From: a virus | DNA: 25,528 bases | IMG/VR virus record: IMGVR_UViG_3300033153_008740 | Span: 1 to 25,528 of that record | Strand: one strand, 5' to 3' | Shown here: in pieces, positions 6,856-15,680 of the stretch | Numbering within the stretch: the first letter of the stretch is position 1 | Layout of the letters: each line of letters begins with the position of its first letter | Translations under genes and position numbers: made by a program | Notes under the pieces: model-generated | The model's database searches: none | What the model was told of the DNA's origin: nothing | What the model saw: only the letters and a program-made list of their open reading frames with translations

Positions 6856-9780
6856 ATGAGTATTCAAAGAGAGGAAATAACTATAAAAGAGTTCACATCT
6901 GGAACTACTCTTATATTTTTTAGTACACACTTAGCGTACAATACAGAAATATTAGAGAGAAATCCTGTTATTGAATACGCTCCCTCTATTATTACTCTCA
7001 ATAACTTTAACATACCAATTGAAATATCTACATTTGATGGACTGAATCTTTGGAAGTTAGACCCAAATAATATCTATCAACCCCTTACATCAACATCAAC
7101 AAATTTTGTGACAGGACATTCTTACGTTCAAGATGTAAATCAAATACTTGAATCTGGGACGATTAATAGAATTGAAAATGAATTTAAACAATCAATTTAT
7201 GATTCAATTGGAACAGCAGTTACAACATCTCCTACAAGTTATGTGTTCTCAGCATATAATGAAATTGATGATTTTTATGTTGATATAAAATTACAAAGAA
7301 CATTTGGAACTCTTGATACTCTTAATATCTACAACAACTTTATAAATAGTATGCCAGTTCAAGAGGCAAAGACTGGGGTAGTGTTTGGCAAATTAATGGC
7401 ACTTCAAACTATTAGAGACCCAGAGGGAAATAGAATTAGAATACCACTTAGAAATGTTCCTGTTGGCTTATTTAATCCTTCAGAGGATTTTCCAACTACA
7501 TCTTCTTTTAGTGATGATGGAGATAGAATATTTCTTAACGTTAAAGAATCAGCTGAGCAGCAAGATTATTTTAATGTTGAATCATTTAATCTTGATAAAA
7601 AAACTTTACTTAGGTCTGCATCTAAATTTACTTCAGTGCCAGACCAGTACAAATATATAACAACTACAAATGACGAAGGAGAATTTGTAATTTATGATGC
7701 TCCTCTTGGAAGTCAAATTGTTATGTTTGAGGTTGACCTTATGAAACAAGGTTTGACTAGAGATGAAATTGCTCTTAACTTCTTTCCTTTCCCGCCAGAT
7801 GAAGATGCAGTGATTGACCAAATTCCAAACTTTTCATTTAAACAATTTCCTATAGAAGTCGTTCCTGCTTGGGGAACAATACAAACTGGATACACAGAGT
7901 TAAATGTAACAGTTAATATGGACCTTAGGAAGTGGACTACGTATCTTATCCCACCTGTATCTGTAGGTGGCAATAAATTAGAGGCAGCTGTAGCATCTAG
8001 TGCCGCAAATAGCCTTAAAATAGGTATTAGGAATATGGCTAAGGAGGGCTATCCTAAGACTCAAATAAAAATGACATCTATTCCAAATGATTTAGACAAG
8101 GTTAATAATCAATTACTAAACTGGCATCAAGAGTTTACTCAAGTAAAAGATGAGGCTGATTTTTTCAAACATGGAATATCTATAATAAAATTGCCAGCAA
8201 ATATATATGACCCTAATGCTTTTAGGACTGATAAGGATGGAGTTCCTATGCCAAATCAAAAAGGCGTTTGGTTATCAGCGTATCAATTAAAAATTTTTTC
8301 TAACTCTAATAAAGGGGTTTCAAGAATGTCTGGAACTTATCATCAAGATAGTTCTCATGCATATAGTCACTATAATCTTACCCATACTAATGATAATATA
8401 TTAGCTCAAGATGAATCAAGTGAATCTTTAAATAAATTCCCTTACGAAAAACCTTGGTCAACTGAATACCCAAATCAATATTCAATACCATCAAAGCCAA
8501 CGCAATCAAGATTTATTTCAGATAAAACAAATGGTAGAACAGAGACAGCTCCAGGTAATGGATTATACTTCCTTAATGAGCCTTCTTTTTCTGATGGTGA
8601 TATGATTGGAAACTTAGTTGACTCCCAAACTACAACAGCTGGTGGATTTGGTATGCAACCAGCCTTCAATATTTGGATTCCAAACAGAGTTGCGCATGCT
8701 ATTACAAAAAATTATATGTATAAATATGAATCTGGAGTAGCTATTAATGAATCATACTCAAATGGATTCGAACCATCAAATCCAAACTTTCAGACTGGAG
8801 GGTTCACTAATTTTATAGGAACATCATCAGTTGTTGGAGGAGAAAAATATCAAAGACTTGAATGTGGCTACGGATACTTTTGTAGACCAGATGGATGGCC
8901 AAGAGTTGCAAGATACCCTTGGGGTGGAGGAGAAGCTTTGTTTAAGCCAGATGTTACTCATGGGCAAGGATTAGGTGGTTCTACAACTACTCCTGGACCA
9001 GGAACTACTGGTTTCTTATATTCTGATGGACTTTGGAGTGGTCCGTCACATAGAAATGATATATACAATATTCAAACCCAAGACCCAGCTCTTGCTTTAG
9101 ATAGAGCTAATGGCCTTAAGAATGCTGGAGTTGATTTCTTTAGAGTTATAGACCCAAGTTCAGACAATTTAACTCCTATTGAACCTTTTGTGATTCCTAC
9201 TTATTCATTATTAAACACAAGTGCTGGTAGTGCAGAAAGAATAAATGCTGGTGGATGGTTTTCTATAAAAAATCGTGGAGAAATAAATGTAAATATTCCA
9301 TATTTTCTTAACCCTACTGGCTTAGGTTACCCAGTTTGGACACCAACACAAGGTTATCATACTGGAACAAGTTTATTAAAACCTGGTGAAATATTATATA
9401 TATTTGGAAACTCTCCAGCTTCTCACGCACCTGTGAACCTTAGATTAGCTTTGCAATATACAGCTGTTAAACTTCCAGGTAATAGTAATTTTAACATAAA
9501 TACAAACAGATATGACATATCTTTTTATGAAATTGGAGTAGTATATAGTTCTCCTATTTATCAGAGTGGACCATCACTTCGAACTGTTGCAATAGGGATG
9601 GCTGCTGGTATAACAGCTCCATCATATTATCTTAAAACACAACACTCTGGAGGAGGTGCAGGACTTTCAAGTCTTGGTATTAACTGTACTACTGTTAGTA
9701 ATGCTAATACATCTAATCCATTTGGATTTGGAGTCGCTGGAATGGTTATCGAAAACAACACAACTTTACTTCACTCATAA
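6856..9780 (+). CDS. Large beta-rich virion protein with carboxypeptidase-regulatory-like domain
   Basis: A 974-residue protein transcribed behind its own motif. Residues about 174-295 resemble a carboxypeptidase-regulatory/transthyretin-like beta sandwich: VFGKLMALQTI with DPEGN, LRNVPVGLFNP, then after an insertion DEGEFVIYDAPLGSQIVMF, matching the usual DxxGxFxIxxxPxG ending. Residues 300-470 (LNFFPFPPDEDAVIDQIPNF, WTTYLIPPVSVGG) form another probable domain. The C-terminal half is Gly, Asn, Ser and Tyr rich (YPWGGGEALF, GGSTTTPGPGTTG), typical of exposed virion beta structure. Its TAA abuts the ATG of the next gene. From position after gp6 it could be a gp7/gp10-like wedge periphery or fibre-attachment protein, but sequence alone does not settle this. 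No signal peptide or enzyme motif was seen. Confidence 0.75.
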   Translation: MSIQREEITIKEFTSGTTLIFFSTHLAYNTEILERNPVIEYAPSIITLNNFNIPIEISTFDGLNLWKLDPNNIYQPLTSTSTNFVTGHSYVQDVNQILESGTINRIENEFKQSIYDSIGTAVTTSPTSYVFSAYNEIDDFYVDIKLQRTFGTLDTLNIYNNFINSMPVQEAKTGVVFGKLMALQTIRDPEGNRIRIPLRNVPVGLFNPSEDFPTTSSFSDDGDRIFLNVKESAEQQDYFNVESFNLDKKTLLRSASKFTSVPDQYKYITTTNDEGEFVIYDAPLGSQIVMFEVDLMKQGLTRDEIALNFFPFPPDEDAVIDQIPNFSFKQFPIEVVPAWGTIQTGYTELNVTVNMDLRKWTTYLIPPVSVGGNKLEAAVASSAANSLKIGIRNMAKEGYPKTQIKMTSIPNDLDKVNNQLLNWHQEFTQVKDEADFFKHGISIIKLPANIYDPNAFRTDKDGVPMPNQKGVWLSAYQLKIFSNSNKGVSRMSGTYHQDSSHAYSHYNLTHTNDNILAQDESSESLNKFPYEKPWSTEYPNQYSIPSKPTQSRFISDKTNGRTETAPGNGLYFLNEPSFSDGDMIGNLVDSQTTTAGGFGMQPAFNIWIPNRVAHAITKNYMYKYESGVAINESYSNGFEPSNPNFQTGGFTNFIGTSSVVGGEKYQRLECGYGYFCRPDGWPRVARYPWGGGEALFKPDVTHGQGLGGSTTTPGPGTTGFLYSDGLWSGPSHRNDIYNIQTQDPALALDRANGLKNAGVDFFRVIDPSSDNLTPIEPFVIPTYSLLNTSAGSAERINAGGWFSIKNRGEINVNIPYFLNPTGLGYPVWTPTQGYHTGTSLLKPGEILYIFGNSPASHAPVNLRLALQYTAVKLPGNSNFNINTNRYDISFYEIGVVYSSPIYQSGPSLRTVAIGMAAGITAPSYYLKTQHSGGGAGLSSLGINCTTVSNANTSNPFGFGVAGMVIENNTTLLHS

Positions 9781-12405
9781 ATGGACGACAAGAAAAAAAT
9801 AGTATTAGCAAGCGAGGACATCATAACTAAAGGTTTGGATGACATTTTTATTAATGTAAATCTACAGCATACCTTTAATCAAATTAAAAAAGATAAGTAT
9901 GATAACAACTTCGACCTTGCTGAACAATTTAGAAAAGAGAGAAACGCATCGAGAGATTTTAGAATTTATGGAATACTGGATTCTAACATTATTGATTTAG
10001 ATTCTTTTTCATTTGATGTTTATAAAGATTCTGGTCTCACAGACTTCCATTCAACAGTTGCTACTACTCCTCTTATTTATGATGAGAAAAATGTATTCAG
10101 AAAAAAGAGAGGAAAGTATTTGCTTGAATTAAATAACTACGATGCTGATGTTGCTTATATGAAAATAACTGGAGACTATATTTCATATGGCGACCAAGTA
10201 GTTGAGCAGAGAGTTGTATATTATACTCTTGATGGAGACTTTGTTGAATATGGGACACAAACTGTAGACATAGGTCTTAATAATCCAGGATTCTTAGAAA
10301 TTGAAAATGACTTTCCATTCTTCTACAACAAGCATTGGATTAAAAAAGATATTGAAATAGTTGAAGAGAAAAAAGCTATCATACAATTCCAAGAAGCAGA
10401 AAGTAATGTTAATGAAGGAAACTCTGTAGAGATAACAGTAGAATTAGATAAGCCAAGTCCTTTTGGAAACGAGATTGTTGATTTAGATGTAGAATTAGTT
10501 ACAGCTAAAGTTGGAGATTATAGCGTATCTTTATCAGGAAATCCAGTAACTTTCCCGACAACAATTTCTTATGCTACTGGAGAACAATTCAAGACATTTA
10601 CATTTAATGGATTAAATGATGATTTCCCAGAGTTTTCTGAAAGTCTATTCATCAATATGTCAAACTATCAATTAGTTGAGTCTGGACTTACAACAGTTCA
10701 CGCAGCAAATATACATGATGAAACTCCTAGACATTATGCAAATTATAATTTTGGAGAATTGTATAGAAATAGGTATGTATTTTCAGGTAGAACTTATTTT
10801 AACTCAAACAACCCTAATCCAGTTCATACAAACTCTTTCTCTATTCTTAGAAATGGATTGAAATATGAAAGAAGAAATGAAGAGTTTTATCCAAACGATA
10901 CATACACTTTATCAATAGAAAATAAAGGTGGAGATTCTGTCTTGCCAATTAATAATTCTCTTGGTGTATCATTAGAAGAGTTATTTTTATCTGGTCAAGT
11001 TAAAACATATAACTTGTCTTCACAATATGATGGAACACAGGTTCAAAAATTAAATGTTATATTTTCTGGTTCTGGAATAAACGTTCAAAGCAGTAATCAT
11101 GGTTCTATGTTTATAAATGGAGTGCAGTTTAATACGAATAATGGTATTAATTATGTTTCTGCAAAACTTGCATTTACTTCTCTAAATCCACTAACTTTAA
11201 AAAATCTTGAAATTCCATGGACTTTTGATTTTGATGATAATAATAAGATAATTACCATAACATCTAAGAGCTCAGGTGTTCCTGTAGATTTTTCAACACT
11301 AGAAACAAAAGGTCCTGCGCTTGGACCTGTTGACCCGAACAAAATACCTATTGTTGAAGAAGTGGATAGTTTTGTTTTTTATGACCAAATCCCATTGGAA
11401 GTTAAGCTTGCTGCAAATTCAAATGCAAACAATAGTTGCTTGTATGAAATTATAGTAAATAAAGCTGGTTATGGAGGAGTAGTAATTCCAAATTCACCAG
11501 TCCCAGCACTTTCATCTGCAACTGATAATTATTTAATTACAGGAGTTGATTTAGTTATGAGAGATTGGGATAGCAATATTCAAAACTGTACATTTATCAC
11601 AGGAACAACTGTTGCCACAACTGTTGCAAATAACCAAACTTGGTCAATTCAAAATGTGACTCCTAATCCTTCTAATTTTATTATGGAAATTGGAGAAGCT
11701 TATGTGAATGGTACTGTTTTATATAGTAGCAATTTACTTCCAGGAAAACAAACTAATGAATCTGATTATTTATCAGCAGCATTCTATCCTAAGAAATTAT
11801 TAACAGAGCCGTGTACTGATGACCCAATATTAAATGTACCTATAGCTCAAAGAACTATACTTACAATACCAGGAATAGGAAGCGGAAACGGAACCTATCA
11901 ACAATTGCTTCAACAAAATTCAAACTCTAATCGTTCATTTGATTTTAGAACTGGAACAACTGGTGCATACACAACATTCTCTCATTCTAATAACTCTTTC
12001 CAGCAATTCCAAGATTGGAAATGGGGAAGTAATGTTTCAGTTAATGGCGGAACATATGGTGGAGTTAACTCGCAAATGTCTAATATTTTAGATTTTGGAA
12101 ACGCTCCAGTAACCCAATTTGGACCGATAGAAGGTCAAGATGCAAATGGAAATCCAGCAATTCCAGGAGCTCAAACAATTTATTTAGAAGCTAAGATTCC
12201 AGGAGTTCCTTTTGAAATAACTAATATATCAAACGCCTCTGTTACTACAACAGCATCAAACCAATATAATCAACAAGTTATTGCTGGAACTATTCTTGGC
12301 CCAATCGGAGTTAATACAATTGTTCCTAGCTCGCTTGTTGGTGGAGCCAATCCTGCAAGAAACTTCTTAGGAGGATTTAATCCTGCATTAGTATTTGTGC
12401 CATAA
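9781..12405 (+). CDS. Calx-beta-containing virion protein
   Basis: An 874-residue protein starting on the base after the preceding stop. The first ~190 residues are mixed and acidic (QFRKERNASRDFRIYGIL). Residues about 199-300 form a Calx-beta-like repeat: IIQFQEAESNVNEG, VEITVELDKPSPFGN, an ISYATGEQFKTFTF strand and DDFPEFSESLFINMS, the usual order for this calcium-binding adhesion fold. It is followed at 313-328 by DETPRHYANYNFGELY, a junction also found after the second Calx-beta module of the 634-residue protein at 13727. The remainder is Asn/Ser/Thr/Gly-rich beta sequence with a Gly-rich end. No transmembrane segment is visible. A wedge-peripheral or adhesin role is inferred. A gap with a motif copy inside a palindrome follows. 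Confidence 0.75.
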   Translation: MDDKKKIVLASEDIITKGLDDIFINVNLQHTFNQIKKDKYDNNFDLAEQFRKERNASRDFRIYGILDSNIIDLDSFSFDVYKDSGLTDFHSTVATTPLIYDEKNVFRKKRGKYLLELNNYDADVAYMKITGDYISYGDQVVEQRVVYYTLDGDFVEYGTQTVDIGLNNPGFLEIENDFPFFYNKHWIKKDIEIVEEKKAIIQFQEAESNVNEGNSVEITVELDKPSPFGNEIVDLDVELVTAKVGDYSVSLSGNPVTFPTTISYATGEQFKTFTFNGLNDDFPEFSESLFINMSNYQLVESGLTTVHAANIHDETPRHYANYNFGELYRNRYVFSGRTYFNSNNPNPVHTNSFSILRNGLKYERRNEEFYPNDTYTLSIENKGGDSVLPINNSLGVSLEELFLSGQVKTYNLSSQYDGTQVQKLNVIFSGSGINVQSSNHGSMFINGVQFNTNNGINYVSAKLAFTSLNPLTLKNLEIPWTFDFDDNNKIITITSKSSGVPVDFSTLETKGPALGPVDPNKIPIVEEVDSFVFYDQIPLEVKLAANSNANNSCLYEIIVNKAGYGGVVIPNSPVPALSSATDNYLITGVDLVMRDWDSNIQNCTFITGTTVATTVANNQTWSIQNVTPNPSNFIMEIGEAYVNGTVLYSSNLLPGKQTNESDYLSAAFYPKKLLTEPCTDDPILNVPIAQRTILTIPGIGSGNGTYQQLLQQNSNSNRSFDFRTGTTGAYTTFSHSNNSFQQFQDWKWGSNVSVNGGTYGGVNSQMSNILDFGNAPVTQFGPIEGQDANGNPAIPGAQTIYLEAKIPGVPFEITNISNASVTTTASNQYNQQVIAGTILGPIGVNTIVPSSLVGGANPARNFLGGFNPALVFVP

Positions 12406-12414
12406 ATTAATTTA

Positions 12415-12430
12415 CAATTATTTATAATTG
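12415..12430 (+). promoter_or_regulatory. Perfect palindrome containing TATTTATA, directly before an ATG
   Basis: CAATTAT-TT-ATAATTG is a perfect 7-base inverted repeat with a 2-base centre. It embeds TATTTATA at 12419-12426, only 4 bases before the ATG at 12431. That is too close for an ordinary promoter to yield the start codon, so it may act on the RNA or as an operator, or the start may lie downstream. Confidence 0.45.
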
Positions 12431-12952
12431 ATGGATAAGATAGATAACATACAACAATACGAAATATATGTAGACACAATACCAATGTCTGGAGTACCAG
12501 GTGCTTGGAATTTTGTTTATAAAGATGGAAGTCAAAGCAATGGTGTTCCTGAGTTTGATTTTCAAATACCTTTATTTTTAAAAAAGACATATGAAATACA
12601 TGAGTATGTTGATGTAGAAAAAGAAACTGAAATAAAACCAATTCAAAGACAAGGATTTAATCCATACTTCATTGAGTTTGGATTCTTTGATGAAGTAAAA
12701 AGAAATAGAGTTAATAGAGGTTTGGAATTAACTTCTGCCATGCTCAATTTTATAAGAATTAAAAGACCAGATGTTGCACAGCTTAATGGAAATGACTTAA
12801 GAAAGTGGTATGATGAAGTTGGTGTAAATGAATTTCCTTGGAATGAAGGGACTCCAAATGAGGTTACAGAAGATGATATTGATGAAGTTAATTTTGTAGC
12901 TGGACACTTAGTTTCAAAAGCTAAGTATTTTAACATAGATGTAAATAAATAA
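12431..12952 (+). CDS. Unknown phage structural-module protein
   Basis: A 173-residue protein. A TTG three bases upstream could extend it by one residue, but the ATG is preferred. The N-terminal part (MSGVPGAWNF, VPEFDFQIPLFLKK) looks like beta structure. The middle is charged (EYVDVEKETEIKPIQRQGF). The C-terminal half is helical (GLELTSAMLNFIRIKRPDVAQ) and acidic (TEDDIDEVNF). I do not recognise a family. It ends TAA TAATG, with the second overlapping triplet leading into the next ATG two bases on, so the two are probably translationally coupled. The context between Calx-beta proteins suggests a virion or assembly role. Confidence 0.7.
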   Translation: MDKIDNIQQYEIYVDTIPMSGVPGAWNFVYKDGSQSNGVPEFDFQIPLFLKKTYEIHEYVDVEKETEIKPIQRQGFNPYFIEFGFFDEVKRNRVNRGLELTSAMLNFIRIKRPDVAQLNGNDLRKWYDEVGVNEFPWNEGTPNEVTEDDIDEVNFVAGHLVSKAKYFNIDVNK

Positions 12953-12954
12953 TA

Positions 12955-13725
12955 ATGCAAAGACACACGCTATTAATGAATTTTAGTTTTTCAGCAACAG
13001 CTGATTCTTCTAGTGCGTCCACATTGACAACTGTTGGTGGATACCAGGTGAATAATATTCAAGGGTTAGGTGGTGGAATTGTGAATCCATCTAATGTTAG
13101 AGGATTCTTAGCCGATGTTAATGGGTTTAATGATTTCATGATAAATGATTTCTTTTCTTATTTAACTGGTAGCACAAATGCTATACAGTTTGCAGAAATT
13201 TATGGTAGTGACCAAAAGTTGGCAAATGTATTTAATGATTATTATACATCAAGTATTCTAAATAATCAAACCCCTTCTGGTTCAGTATTAAATGCAAGCT
13301 TGTCAGGAACTTCTAATATTTTTATATCTGATAATCATATACATGTTATGGATGGAGTTGCCCCTAAGAAAGGTTTAGACAAAATTCCTTTAAGCATTAA
13401 TAATTCAACAAGAAGAGTAAATACAATACCAGCTCTTACAACTTTTACAACTGAAGAAAGTTATTACATACCAGTATTCATAAAAAGAAATGCTAAGCAA
13501 ATGTGTAGACTTACTTTTAGTGCATGCGAAGAGGTTGTAAGTATTCTAAGTGCATTAACTATAAGTCCTCCTAAAGTTGTAGGCCCTATAGTAGTTGGAC
13601 CACCTAGCGGACCACCTAGCGGACCACCATCTTCAGGGCCAACAACTCCTTCAGGACCAACAGCTCCTCCGAATAACACTCCTCCAATAAATATAGTTGT
13701 GGGACCTTTTAAAATAATAAATTAA
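12955..13725 (+). CDS. Virion protein with C-terminal collagen-like Gly-Pro-rich tail
   Basis: A 256-residue protein. The ATG at 12955 fits the coupling with the upstream gene; an internal ATG at residue 8 (MNFSFSATADSS) is an alternative start. Residues 8-200 are Ser/Asn/Thr/Gly-rich with hydrophobic patches (NGFNDFMINDFFSYL, HIHVMDGVAPKK) and a Cys pair near MCRLTFSACEEV. From about residue 208 the chain is Gly/Pro-rich: VGPPSGPPSGPPSSGPTTPS, collagen-like but short and irregular. It ends with a hydrophobic INIVVGPFKIIN cap. The 12-base tandem repeat under the GPPS units is described separately. Such tails in phages often mediate trimerisation or act as flexible stalks. Function is inferred; the following gene starts 3 bases after the stop. 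Confidence 0.7.
   Translation: MQRHTLLMNFSFSATADSSSASTLTTVGGYQVNNIQGLGGGIVNPSNVRGFLADVNGFNDFMINDFFSYLTGSTNAIQFAEIYGSDQKLANVFNDYYTSSILNNQTPSGSVLNASLSGTSNIFISDNHIHVMDGVAPKKGLDKIPLSINNSTRRVNTIPALTTFTTEESYYIPVFIKRNAKQMCRLTFSACEEVVSILSALTISPPKVVGPIVVGPPSGPPSGPPSSGPTTPSGPTAPPNNTPPINIVVGPFKIIN
13597..13628 (+). repeat. 12-base tandem repeat (2.7 copies) encoding GPPS
   Basis: GGACCACCTAGC occurs at 13597-13608 and exactly again at 13609-13620, followed by a partial copy GGACCACC at 13621-13628. The unit is four codons long, so copy-number change would keep the frame and lengthen or shorten the Gly-Pro-rich tail. Confidence 0.9.
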
Positions 13726-13726
13726 C

Positions 13727-15631
13727 ATGGCAACAGGAAGTACAGTACATACAATATTACAATGCTTTGTAGACCTCAATCTTGAGACTGATGAGAATGC
13801 TATATACTCTTTAGACTTGTTAGATGTTAGTTTTAATAGAGGGTCGATTTATGTAAAAGAAGGACAAATTGTTGAACTTGAGGTGCGTTTAAGCACACCT
13901 AGTGTTAATGGGTATGAGGAAGTCGATGTTGATATTGTATATCAAACAGCAACTCCTCCAGATATTAATTTACTTGGAGAAACATATCCGAAGACTCTTA
14001 CTTTTTCTGCTGGACAGCAAACTCATACACTTAGATTTTTAGCAAATTCAGATTTTATTGAAGAGGGTCAATTTAATACAGCAAGTGAAACTTTTGACCT
14101 AATCATAGGAACTTTTATAAATGTAAATCCTGGAAATTTCATAACAAGTACTGTGTATATTATTGACCTTACTGACCTAAAAGAAGTTTTCATAAACCCA
14201 CAAGGAGGAAATTATCAGATAAGCAATATAACAAGCGCAAACACTCTCACATTTTCAACTACTGAAGGATTGTCAAAAGAATTTATGGTTTCTTTAGATA
14301 ATCCTAGCATATTTGGAGTAGAGGGCGTTACAGTTAATTTTACAAACGCTACAACAAGTAGTAACGATTATTCAATTATTGGCAGTTCAAATTTAACTTG
14401 GGCAATTGGAGAGCAAGATAAGTTTTTCACAGCTCAAACTACAGATGATGGAGTAATAGAAGGAACAGAGACACTTCAAATAGGTCTTTCAAATCCTATT
14501 AATGCAAACATAGTTACATCTAACTCACCTTTATACCCACTCCCAGTAAACAAGGCAGAATTTAAAATATTTGACAACTCTCCAGAGTCTAGGTTTATAA
14601 ATGTAAATTTTCAAGAGCTTTATACTCAAATCGGAGGATTCAACAATCAAAATATAACAAATCTAAGGCATGCTAATAATAATCAAGAATTAAGCACATC
14701 AAGTTCAGATGAAACAATGTTATTGAAATTTGGAGATAGTGTTAACACTAAAATCTCTACTACTTACACTGGTCCAGCATCTGTTTGTGGAAGTAATTGC
14801 ATAAGAGCAAGTATCACAAATCAATTTAATGTTGTAACAGGGTATGATGATAAAATATTTTTTGGTCAAAATCCAAACACAAGCGCATATGGAGACGTTA
14901 GACTAAAAACAGTTAACAGAGGGCAATATGCTGTTGTTATAGATGGAAACCAGATAAACCCAGGACAATCTGTTACTCTTGATATAGACGCATTTGATTA
15001 TAATGTGACACTTCCAGCTAATGATACATTATTATCTGGGGGAACAATTCTTGCTGGAGAAACTTTATTAGTAGACACTCTTTCAGAAGCTCAATATGAA
15101 TTTATTATTGAAACTGATTATGCAGAAAGAACATTTTCTCTTAAAGATTTTAATAACTTTCCTACTACTAGTAAATCAATAAATATTGGTAATCATATAT
15201 TTAAAGAAACTTATAGTTTATCTGGAGCTACTGGTTCAACCAATCAACATAATTTGGTAACAACATACAATCAGGTTCTTGCAAATTGGGATAATTATCC
15301 AAATTATAATAGCCCTAAAACATGTGTTCCATTAAATGCATATATAAACAATAACTGGAACTTCCCATCAAACCCTCCAGATGCAATATCTGTCACTAAT
15401 GGAAGTGGTCACGCAAGAATAAATGGTTTTGCAGTATTATCTGATAACAATATAAACTACCTTAATAATGGAGTCGGAGATGGCCCTACCCCATCTGAAG
15501 AGTCTAGGTATGTTAGTACAGAGTTTTTACCAAGTGGTAAAACTATAGGTGTGACATGCGCCCCAATAGTATACCCTGGAACACAAACTGAAATAGCTTG
15601 GACTTCACTAGCATTTGAAAGAATACTCTAA
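13727..15631 (+). CDS. Virion protein with two Calx-beta-like domains
   Basis: A 634-residue protein. Residues about 35-148 form the first Calx-beta-like module (GSIYVKEGQIVELEVRLSTP, LTFSAGQQTHTLRFLANSDF, then an ETFDLIIG strand). Residues 172-284 form the second (LTFSTTEGLSKEFMVSLDNP, DYSIIGSSNLTWAIGEQDKF, DGVIEGTETLQIGLSNP). After it, at 283-299, comes DNSPESRFINVNFQELY, matching the post-Calx-beta junction of the 874-residue protein at 9781. The rest is beta-rich, with Cys residues at ASVCGSNCIRAS and near the C-terminus. Calx-beta modules bind calcium and are frequent in adhesins, so a calcium-stabilised fibre or wedge extension is plausible. It sits 1 base after the collagen-tailed gene; an endonuclease gene follows after 48 bases. 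Confidence 0.78.
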   Translation: MATGSTVHTILQCFVDLNLETDENAIYSLDLLDVSFNRGSIYVKEGQIVELEVRLSTPSVNGYEEVDVDIVYQTATPPDINLLGETYPKTLTFSAGQQTHTLRFLANSDFIEEGQFNTASETFDLIIGTFINVNPGNFITSTVYIIDLTDLKEVFINPQGGNYQISNITSANTLTFSTTEGLSKEFMVSLDNPSIFGVEGVTVNFTNATTSSNDYSIIGSSNLTWAIGEQDKFFTAQTTDDGVIEGTETLQIGLSNPINANIVTSNSPLYPLPVNKAEFKIFDNSPESRFINVNFQELYTQIGGFNNQNITNLRHANNNQELSTSSSDETMLLKFGDSVNTKISTTYTGPASVCGSNCIRASITNQFNVVTGYDDKIFFGQNPNTSAYGDVRLKTVNRGQYAVVIDGNQINPGQSVTLDIDAFDYNVTLPANDTLLSGGTILAGETLLVDTLSEAQYEFIIETDYAERTFSLKDFNNFPTTSKSINIGNHIFKETYSLSGATGSTNQHNLVTTYNQVLANWDNYPNYNSPKTCVPLNAYINNNWNFPSNPPDAISVTNGSGHARINGFAVLSDNNINYLNNGVGDGPTPSEESRYVSTEFLPSGKTIGVTCAPIVYPGTQTEIAWTSLAFERIL

Positions 15632-15665
15632 TTAAATTAGTAGATGTAGATTTTTTAATTTTTAG

Positions 15666-15680
15666 TATATTTATAATATA
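15666..15680 (+). promoter_or_regulatory. Palindromic TATTTATA element abutting the endonuclease start
   Basis: TATATT-TAT-AATATA is a perfect 6-base inverted repeat with a 3-base centre. It contains TATTTATA at 15668-15675, with only 4 bases before the ATG at 15680. The geometry is the same as at 12415-12430. Confidence 0.45.

Noticed and set aside
12270-12641. 123-codon minus-strand open frame
   Set aside because: It overlaps the end of the Calx-beta gene and the start of the 12431 gene antisense, its translation has biased low-quality composition, and it lies across the motif palindrome; a shadow frame.
6856-15631. Diversity-generating retroelement targeting the Gly/Tyr/Asn-rich proteins
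   Set aside because: No reverse transcriptase and no template/variable repeat pair with adenine-specific differences was recognised.
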